From JAQIBY01 sp964615585 (lineage in GTDB: Bacteria > Bacteroidota > Bacteroidia > Bacteroidales > ML635J-15): 11,881 bases of DNA. The notes beneath the pieces are model-generated. The model saw nothing but the letters and a program-made list of their open reading frames with translations. It was not told the origin of the DNA and ran no database searches. Shown piece after piece: positions 6,227 to 11,881 of the stretch (its first letter is position 1; each line of letters starts with the position of its first letter). Position numbers and translations under genes: made by a program. The DNA lies in the NCBI GenBank assembly GCA_964615585.1, contig CAZTNS010000100.1, forward strand, positions 1-11,881. The letters run 5' to 3'.

Positions 6227-7516
6227 ATGGCTGTAAATATACTAACAACAGGCGATATACATTTGGGGAAACGCTCGGCAGACATCCCTGAAAGCATTAG
6301 CGACATCGCCACACAACATACATGGGAACGTATTGTTGATTATGCCATTGACAATGAACTGGACGCCATTCTGCTCAGCGGGGATATTGTGGACGAAGAG
6401 AACAAATACTTTGAAGCCGGCAAAGCCCTGGCAAGCGGTTGTCAAAAACTCGAAAAACACAATATCCCGGTATGCATGGTGGCTGGCAATCACGACCACG
6501 ATGTGTTGCCGGAAATCATCAAAACGCATAATTTCAGCAATGTCCATTTACTGGGATCAAACGGAAAATGGGAGCTTAAAACATTGAGCACCGCAAACGG
6601 CGATATTCAAATTGCAGGATGGTCTTTTCCCGCTAACTACGTACAATATAACCCGCTAACCAAATTCAGGCTGGAAAACATCAATCCGGTTATTCCCGCA
6701 TTAGGCCTTTTGCACGCTGATTTTGGAGCATCAAATAGCCAGTATGCACCGGTGCAGGAAAAAGATTTTCTCAACAAAAACATTGCCATGTGGGTGCTGG
6801 GGCACATTCATAAACCCACACTGCTGTCAGACAGCGATTGTAAAATATTATATCCCGGCTCTCCGCAAGCCATGAGCGCAAAAGAACCAGGAACACACGG
6901 GCCTGTATTACTTACCATCGAAGACAAAAACAACATCTCCCATGAATGGCTGGATTTCTCACCTGTCAGATACGAGCTATTATCCATAGACACAGGCACC
7001 CCTGAGTCTGTCAACGATATCAGAAGCGTCATTGTGACAGAAATCAACAAAAACACCACCACAATACAAAAAACATCTTCCCACCTGCGTTACCTGGTTT
7101 ACGATATTGAAATAACCGGTAAATTCGAGCAACATACCCTGATAGATTCCCTGCAACAGGAAATTACCAATCAACCCATATTGGAAAATGTATCGGTACG
7201 TAAACTCACCAACAAACTAAAACCCGCCGGAGCCAATCTTAAAGACCTGGCAAAACAATCATCCCCGGCCGGCATTCTCGCAGATACAATACTAAAACTG
7301 GAAAACAACGAATCCTCTCCTTTTATTGAACAGTTGATGGAAAAGTGGAAGAAAAAACAAAAGGAAGTAATCAGCGCTAAAACATATTCACCCCTGTTTC
7401 ATGAACATGAGTCAGATAATACTGACCTGGAAACCGAAGCCAGGAAATACCTGTTAGAAACCTGTAATCATACCCTGGATGCTTTGCTGTTACAAACTAA
7501 AAAATCACAATCATGA
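6227..7516 (+). CDS. SbcD/Mre11/YhaO-like metallophosphoesterase (DNA nuclease subunit)
   Basis: From ATG 6227 the product is 429 residues; an upstream in-frame TTG (6212) would add five residues, but the ATG directly precedes the first catalytic strand. The calcineurin-type phosphoesterase motifs are all present: GDIHLG (Asp10, His12), GDIVDE (Asp53), GNHDHD (Asn88, His89, Asp90), a His in LLHADFG (His163) and GHIHKP (His193, His195). These bind two metal ions, usually manganese, in the SbcD/Mre11 family. Residues about 230-429 would form the capping and ATPase-binding part. The protein should cut DNA ends or hairpins when paired with the ATPase encoded next. The stop overlaps the start of that gene as ATGA (7513-7516), which implies translational coupling and a shared complex. 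The length and pairing resemble Bacillus YhaO-YhaN as much as E. coli SbcD-SbcC. The exact substrate is not known. Confidence 0.9.
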   Translation: MAVNILTTGDIHLGKRSADIPESISDIATQHTWERIVDYAIDNELDAILLSGDIVDEENKYFEAGKALASGCQKLEKHNIPVCMVAGNHDHDVLPEIIKTHNFSNVHLLGSNGKWELKTLSTANGDIQIAGWSFPANYVQYNPLTKFRLENINPVIPALGLLHADFGASNSQYAPVQEKDFLNKNIAMWVLGHIHKPTLLSDSDCKILYPGSPQAMSAKEPGTHGPVLLTIEDKNNISHEWLDFSPVRYELLSIDTGTPESVNDIRSVIVTEINKNTTTIQKTSSHLRYLVYDIEITGKFEQHTLIDSLQQEITNQPILENVSVRKLTNKLKPAGANLKDLAKQSSPAGILADTILKLENNESSPFIEQLMEKWKKKQKEVISAKTYSPLFHEHESDNTDLETEARKYLLETCNHTLDALLLQTKKSQS

Positions 7517-10500
7517 CAAAAACAGCGCTGACATTCAAATCACTAAAAATCCATAAAGCACCGGGCTTTACCAAGGGTCTGCCTGCCATGGATAACCTCA
7601 ACAGCAACATCAATATCATTACCGGGGCAAATGCTTCTGGCAAAAGCACTACCGCCCGGGCCATCCAATCGCTTATTTGGAAACATGATGTCCATCAGCT
7701 GCATGCCGAAGCTGTCGTTGAAACAGATAATAACTGGTTTCTGAAAATTGACCACGGCAATACGGTATCACAAAAAGACGGCAAAAATGAAGCATTAACC
7801 AACATCCCCGCTGCTGATGACAAGCGACTATACATGCTTGCCATCCAGGACCTCATTCAAAAAGAGGAACAAGACCTTGCCGACGAGATCATGAAAGAAT
7901 CCATTGGCGGGTACGATTTGGAAGCAGCTAAAAAAGCGCTTAATTATGAAGATAAAATTTCAAACGTACGGACAAAAGAACACATAAAATATCAGGAGGA
8001 AAATGATGCATTAAAAAATCTAAAACAAACACATCAGGCACTGAAAAACAGGGAAAACAACCTGAATAACCTGTATGACGAACTGGAAAATGCCAGAAAA
8101 GCGGAGAAACTCAAATCCTGGTATGCCGCCATTGCCGAATACCTTGAAGCCAAACGGGCACTTGAACAAAAACAACAGTTTTTGAAACAATTTCCGGAAA
8201 ACATCGACAAAGTAACCGGCAAAGAAGTTGATGAGGTTAAAGAACTCGAACCACCCATACGCGAAACGGAAAACGCCATACAGCAAACAGAAACTGAGAT
8301 TCAGGAACTCGAAAAAACACTTGGCTCACTGCATATTCCCACAGAAGGAGTTGATGAACAAAGGCTGAACACGCTGGATAAGTATGTCCAATACCTGAAT
8401 GAAAATGAGAGGGGGCTCCGTGATATCAACAAGCACATCAAAAGTGCTACATCTGAAGAAAAAGACGCCCTTGCCGCCATCAATCCGGAATTAACCCCCG
8501 GAGGATGGGAAGGCATTGACCTGTACAACATTGCGGAGCTGGATAAATTTTTAACGGAAGCACAAGATGTATTTGCAAAAGAACGCAGCATCATAAAGGA
8601 AATTGAATTGATTGAAAGCGACATCAATGATATACCGGAAACACCAAAGGCTAGCGTACTTAATAAAGGGATAGATTACCTTGGGCGCTGGCTGAAAACC
8701 CCGGCAAAAAGCACATCCCGTCCTATATGGGTAATGTATGGAATGGTTGCCGCAGCAATAATAACAGCCGTTCTTTGTTGGCTTTTTGGATGGCCTGGAT
8801 TGTTCGGATTGATTGTAGTAGCAGTCTTACCTCTTTTATCAAATTGGCTAACCGGAAAGCAAAGCAGTGCAGATGATTCACTGGCATTCCGTGAGGGTGA
8901 TTATGAAAAAACCGGCCTCACCCCACCCCATGCCTGGAACACTAAGGAGGTTATCAATCAACTTAATGCCCTGATTGATGAATTGAACGAAGCAAAATGG
9001 CAGGAAAAATCTGCCGACAGGCTTAAAGACCGGAAACAACAACTGGATGATCTGAGTGAAAAGATAAAAGGCATATATCAAAAACATCAACAATTGTTGG
9101 AAAAATTCAAAGCAGCACCCAATATTGAGGACGTCAAAAAGGACGATTTCAGCAGCATGCGATGGTTTATTGATAACCTGAAAAAATGGCAAACGGCCCA
9201 TATCAACCTCAATAAGTCGCGGGCAGAACGTGAGCAAATGATAAAAGAACAGGACGGCATGCTGAATAAATGCAATGAGGTATTTTCCGCTTTGCATTTC
9301 GACCAGGCCTATGATGCAGCGCAAGCCGGCGGTACTTATCATGCAATCAAAAATGAAGAAATTAAACGCAGTCAGGCAGAACAACAACTGAAGGATAAAA
9401 ACAAATCGCTTAAATCGGAAAAAAACAGGTTGAAATCATACCGTGAAAAATACAACACTGTTTTCACCAGGCTTGATATTGATGTTGGTGATTTACCGTC
9501 CTTGCAACACTTAACAGACCAAAAACCGGATTACGATAAAACCTCTAAAGAAGTTTTTGCCGCACAGGAAAGATCATCGGAAAAACAGAATAACCTTGAA
9601 AGCCATTCCCTTTACGATGAACACCAGGACGACATCAACACACTTTCTCCGGATGAAATTGAAGAAAAACGCCAAGAACAAAACCACATCAGCGAAAAAC
9701 AAGAAAGCATTTCCAAAGAAATCAATGAAACAGAATTTCAAATAAAACAAAAAAAAGAAGGCCGTGAGCTGGAGGAACTTATCAGCAAAAAAGAAGAAGC
9801 AGTGCGCGATTTGGAAGGACTGTATGAACGGAATATGTCATCCATTACCGGCAATTTGGTGGTTGAAACTTTGAAACAAACCCACATGGAGGAAAATCAG
9901 CCGGAAGTGTTGGCACGGGCAGGCACACTGTTTAACAAAATTACCAATGGCAGGTATGAATTGCTGACCGATGAAAACAACAGCCGGCCTGCATTCAAAG
10001 CCAAAGACAGCTTGCTAAAATCAGCCCAGCCCCTATCTGAATTGTCCACAGGCACAAGGGTGCAACTGATATTGGCAGTGAGGCTGGCGTTCATTGAACA
10101 CAACGAGTCAGCGCTCAGGTTGCCATTGCTGGCAGATGAGCTGCTCGCCAACAGCGATGACATCAGGGCAAAAGCCATCATCAACACGCTCATCACCATC
10201 AGCAAAGAAGGCCGGCAGGTATTTTATTTCACCGCCCAGGCCGATGAAGCCTTTAAATGGAAAACCATGATTGACGAACACCCCGGCATCTCCTTCAAAT
10301 CTATCCCCCTTGATAAAAATTCCACAGAGGTGAAGCCTTTTTCATACGCAGAAAAACCGGCTCCCCTGGTGTTGATACACGAGGTTCCCCCGCCAAAAGG
10401 AAAAAGCCACAGTACTTACGCCCGGGAAATCAACCCGCCGCATTTTGACCTGCTGCAAGACGTCATCAGCAAATTGCACCTGTGGTACATCATAGAAGAT

Positions 10501-10986
10501 ACAGAACTGCTTTACTGCTGCCTCAAACAAGGCATCGCATACTGGGGACAACTGCAAAGCTACCTCCGCTACAATGGCCATATCCCCGGCCTGACAGATA
10601 CCATCAAACAGAAACTGCAGGATAAAGTGACCATCATCAGTAATTTCATAGAAAGTTACCGCATTGGGCGTCCCAAACCCATTGACAGAAGCGTGCTGGT
10701 GGATTCAAGTGCCATCTCTGACACGTTTATTGACGACGTGGATGCCCTTTTGAAACAACTGAACGGGAATCCTGAAGCATTAATTAATGCCTTAAAAGCA
10801 GGAAAGGTATCCAAATTCCGTACTAAAAATATTGAAGAATTAAACCATTACCTCGAAGAAGAAGGCTACATTGACAATGCCGACCCCCTGTCAAATGATG
10901 AAATAAAAACCCGTTTGCAGGCGCTGATTTCAACCATGAACATTTCTTTTGAAGACGGAGAACGCATAATAAAATGGCTGATTTGA
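7513..10986 (+). CDS. SbcC/Rad50/YhaN-like ATPase with apex membrane hairpin and C-terminal extension
   Basis: This 1157-residue SMC/Rad50-like ATPase has its Walker A at 38-46 (GANASGKST). Long charged coiled coils follow (about 130-390 and 455-800). The ABC signature LSTGTR is at 844-849, Walker B at 870-876 (LPLLADE) and the D-loop at about 879-883. The position usually held by the H-loop histidine reads FTAQ, so Gln909 replaces His. There is no CxxC zinc hook. At 405-446, close to the midpoint between Walker A and the signature, there are two hydrophobic segments (VMYGMVAAAIITAVLCWLF, then GLIVVAVLPLLSNW) joined by a GWPG turn. YhaN-type proteins share the overall plan. After the head, residues about 930-1157 are a helical region I do not recognise, with a basic patch and a SVLVDSSAISDTFIDDVDAL stretch. 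With the overlapping upstream gene it should form an ATP-driven nuclease complex, probably at the membrane. The start is fixed by the ATGA overlap. Confidence 0.88.
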   Translation: MTKTALTFKSLKIHKAPGFTKGLPAMDNLNSNINIITGANASGKSTTARAIQSLIWKHDVHQLHAEAVVETDNNWFLKIDHGNTVSQKDGKNEALTNIPAADDKRLYMLAIQDLIQKEEQDLADEIMKESIGGYDLEAAKKALNYEDKISNVRTKEHIKYQEENDALKNLKQTHQALKNRENNLNNLYDELENARKAEKLKSWYAAIAEYLEAKRALEQKQQFLKQFPENIDKVTGKEVDEVKELEPPIRETENAIQQTETEIQELEKTLGSLHIPTEGVDEQRLNTLDKYVQYLNENERGLRDINKHIKSATSEEKDALAAINPELTPGGWEGIDLYNIAELDKFLTEAQDVFAKERSIIKEIELIESDINDIPETPKASVLNKGIDYLGRWLKTPAKSTSRPIWVMYGMVAAAIITAVLCWLFGWPGLFGLIVVAVLPLLSNWLTGKQSSADDSLAFREGDYEKTGLTPPHAWNTKEVINQLNALIDELNEAKWQEKSADRLKDRKQQLDDLSEKIKGIYQKHQQLLEKFKAAPNIEDVKKDDFSSMRWFIDNLKKWQTAHINLNKSRAEREQMIKEQDGMLNKCNEVFSALHFDQAYDAAQAGGTYHAIKNEEIKRSQAEQQLKDKNKSLKSEKNRLKSYREKYNTVFTRLDIDVGDLPSLQHLTDQKPDYDKTSKEVFAAQERSSEKQNNLESHSLYDEHQDDINTLSPDEIEEKRQEQNHISEKQESISKEINETEFQIKQKKEGRELEELISKKEEAVRDLEGLYERNMSSITGNLVVETLKQTHMEENQPEVLARAGTLFNKITNGRYELLTDENNSRPAFKAKDSLLKSAQPLSELSTGTRVQLILAVRLAFIEHNESALRLPLLADELLANSDDIRAKAIINTLITISKEGRQVFYFTAQADEAFKWKTMIDEHPGISFKSIPLDKNSTEVKPFSYAEKPAPLVLIHEVPPPKGKSHSTYAREINPPHFDLLQDVISKLHLWYIIEDTELLYCCLKQGIAYWGQLQSYLRYNGHIPGLTDTIKQKLQDKVTIISNFIESYRIGRPKPIDRSVLVDSSAISDTFIDDVDALLKQLNGNPEALINALKAGKVSKFRTKNIEELNHYLEEEGYIDNADPLSNDEIKTRLQALISTMNISFEDGERIIKWLI

Positions 10987-11246
10987 GATGTTTTCAGGGC
11001 AGTGATATCACATCCCCTAAGTCACACAGCACCCTAAGGTATATTGCGTGCTGAACTAAATCCGCTACAGATGGATAGTTTGTTCACCCATAGATAGTCA
11101 TATTTTTTTTAATGACGATGTATATCTCTCATATAACTCTTTCTAAAAACACTGTTATTATATTGGTAAAACCTGACTTCTTCGGGGATAGAATTGCATT
11201 AAATCCAAAGTTCAAAAAACAAACCTGTCCCGACGGATGACGGTAG
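10987..11246. other. Intergenic region after the nuclease operon
   Basis: No gene is seen. A CAGCAC (11027-11032) / GTGCTG (11048-11053) pair lies 40 bases after the ATPase stop but has no T run after it. A second pair, GTCAT (11098-11102) / ATGAC (11112-11116), encloses eight T in its loop. Neither is a convincing terminator, so where the operon transcript ends is unclear. Confidence 0.4.
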
Positions 11247-11329
11247 TTCAAAATAAGGTGTTAGGGGTTAGGTGTTAGGATTTATGTAATGAAAAAACTA
11301 ACACCTAAACCCTAAATCCTTATTTTGAA
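11247..11329. repeat. 32-bp imperfect inverted repeat with telomere-like units
   Basis: Arms 11247-11278 and 11298-11329 match at 29 of 32 positions around a 19-base spacer. Each arm starts with TTCAAAATAAGG (right arm read in reverse complement) and contains TTAGGGGTTAGGTGTTAG-like or TTTAGGGTTTAGGTGTTAG-like units. A hairpin this long is stable in RNA or extruded DNA. It has no coding content and no T run. I take it for a dispersed Bacteroidota-type intergenic repeat, or possibly a bidirectional transcription end. Confidence 0.7.
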
Positions 11330-11484
11330 GTTCCCCTGTTTTCCCACGGGCGAGTACTGATTATTAACCAAAAAATACAGATAGCGAAAAAGAAGATCAC
11401 CAACAACCCTGGAACGTGCTAATACCGATAATCAACCTATTGTAATGTTAGTAATCATCAATAAGAATATTTAATATTACACAG

Positions 11485-11680
11485 TTGCGATGTACTGAGC
11501 GCAGCCAAAGTGAACATTGTCGAAACGTGGTTTGGGGTGACCGAGCCGTAGCAGGAGAGCCTGCCCCGCAGAATTTCGGTAGGTGGCCGGGCAATAGCCC
11601 AAAGACTTATACCGGGCACTACCATAACCAAAGCTCGCTTGTTAAAGCGTGGTTATACACCTTTGGCTGATATGTTTAAA
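11485..11680. other. GC-richer, hairpin-rich patch (possible structured RNA or element remnant)
   Basis: Composition rises to about half G+C in AT-rich surroundings. GTACTGAGCGCAGCCAAAGT (11491-11510) resembles the ACTGAGCGCAGTCGAAGT-type repeat that I recall as common in Bacteroidota intergenic DNA. Hairpins follow in series: GCAGG-AGAG-CCTGC (11551-11564), GGGC-AATA-GCCC (11589-11600), and a long one where ATAACCA (11624-11630) and CGCTT (11636-11640) pair with the uninterrupted AAGCGTGGTTAT (11645-11656), leaving a 5-base bulge and a GTTA loop. CCGGGCA occurs twice (11587 and 11612). Frames through it on both strands look non-coding. It matches no RNA family I can name. Confidence 0.35.
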
Positions 11681-11881
11681 ACAATCTACAAATTTTCGGA
11701 GATGTACACGCTCTTTTTTAGGGTTTAGAGAACCGCCGTTTCCCGATAACATAGTGTATCTGGACGCTCGGTGGCTTCGATATATATCGGAACAGGTCGT
11801 GAGAGATTTTTCTCGTTCCCGAATATTCAACGATTTTATTAAGGGAGTATACCTTACACTATTTGAATCTAAAATCAAGTT
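11681..11881. other. Right-end region, no supported gene
   Basis: One plus-strand frame is open from 11646 to the end of the window and one minus-strand frame spans 11642-11878. Neither has a recognisable motif, the plus frame has no ATG near its beginning, and they overlap each other, so I call neither. TCTCGTTCCC near 11811 is preceded by a GAGA arm that can form a small hairpin with it. Confidence 0.3.
11773..11791 (-). repeat. Second copy of a dispersed palindromic repeat
   Basis: On the minus strand this reads TCCGATATATATCGAAGCC, identical to 2953-2971 at 16 of 19 positions, with the differences confined to the three central bases. The core CGATATATATCG is a perfect 12-base palindrome. 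Both copies lie outside intact coding sequence. Confidence 0.5.

Noticed and set aside
11624..11656. Bulged hairpin considered as an integron attC site
   Set aside because: The ends do not fit the RYYYAAC / GTTRRRY core sites and no cassette or integrase gene is present.
11485..11670. 61-codon plus-strand frame in the GC island
   Set aside because: It runs through several hairpins and a common intergenic repeat, and the translation has no recognisable protein pattern.
11642..11878. Overlapping open frames on both strands at the right end
   Set aside because: Neither shows a family motif, and both reach the window edge region by chance-like openness.

Overview
The window looks like chromosomal DNA of a member of the Bacteroidota. 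The evidence is secreted proteins carrying type IX secretion (T9SS) sorting tails (PNP near the start, GxY...G...K-hydrophobic at the end), Bacteroidota-style promoter boxes (TTTG / TAnnTTTG), the lack of Shine-Dalgarno sites in front of genes, and AT-rich intergenic DNA full of short palindromes. This assignment is inference from the sequence only.

Left third (1-3147): a plus-strand run of secreted proteins separated by 10-12 bases. The 3' end of a cut-off gene (1-121) is nearly the same DNA as the 3' end of the next gene (132-1640), so the two are tandem paralogs sharing a T9SS tail. A beta-rich tail-fibre-like exported protein follows (1653-2771). Its frame is broken at an A10 tract. The adjacent frame encodes the expected coiled coil, and further downstream lie scrambled remains of a T9SS sorting domain (2849-3147) interrupted by palindromic repeat DNA. 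A strong intrinsic terminator sits at 3255-3289.

Middle (3515-5212): an exported C69-family dipeptidase with an N-terminal-nucleophile cysteine. It is followed by about 1 kb (5213-6226) without a convincing intact gene. That stretch holds a well-formed promoter followed closely by a terminator-like hairpin, a 13-bp-stem hairpin, the N-terminal stub of an IS30-type transposase on the minus strand with its promoter box, and an 11-bp perfect inverted repeat.

Right part (6227-10986): a two-gene operon with an ATGA overlap. The first gene is an SbcD/Mre11/YhaO-like metallophosphoesterase. The second is a 1157-residue SbcC/Rad50/YhaN-like ATPase. The ATPase has no CxxC zinc hook. In its place, near the midpoint between the Walker A and signature motifs where the hook would sit, is a pair of hydrophobic segments that look like a membrane hairpin. 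It also has about 225 residues of unrecognised helical sequence after the ATPase head. This membrane-tethered Mre11-Rad50-like pair, lying between gene-poor, repeat-rich DNA, is the most interesting system in the window. A role in DNA-end processing or in defence against foreign DNA is inference.

Right end (10987-11881): no convincing gene. It holds a 32-bp imperfect inverted repeat made of TTAGGG/TTAGGTG-like units, a GC-richer hairpin-rich patch (11485-11680), and a palindromic repeat that recurs, inverted, inside the decayed T9SS tail at 2953.
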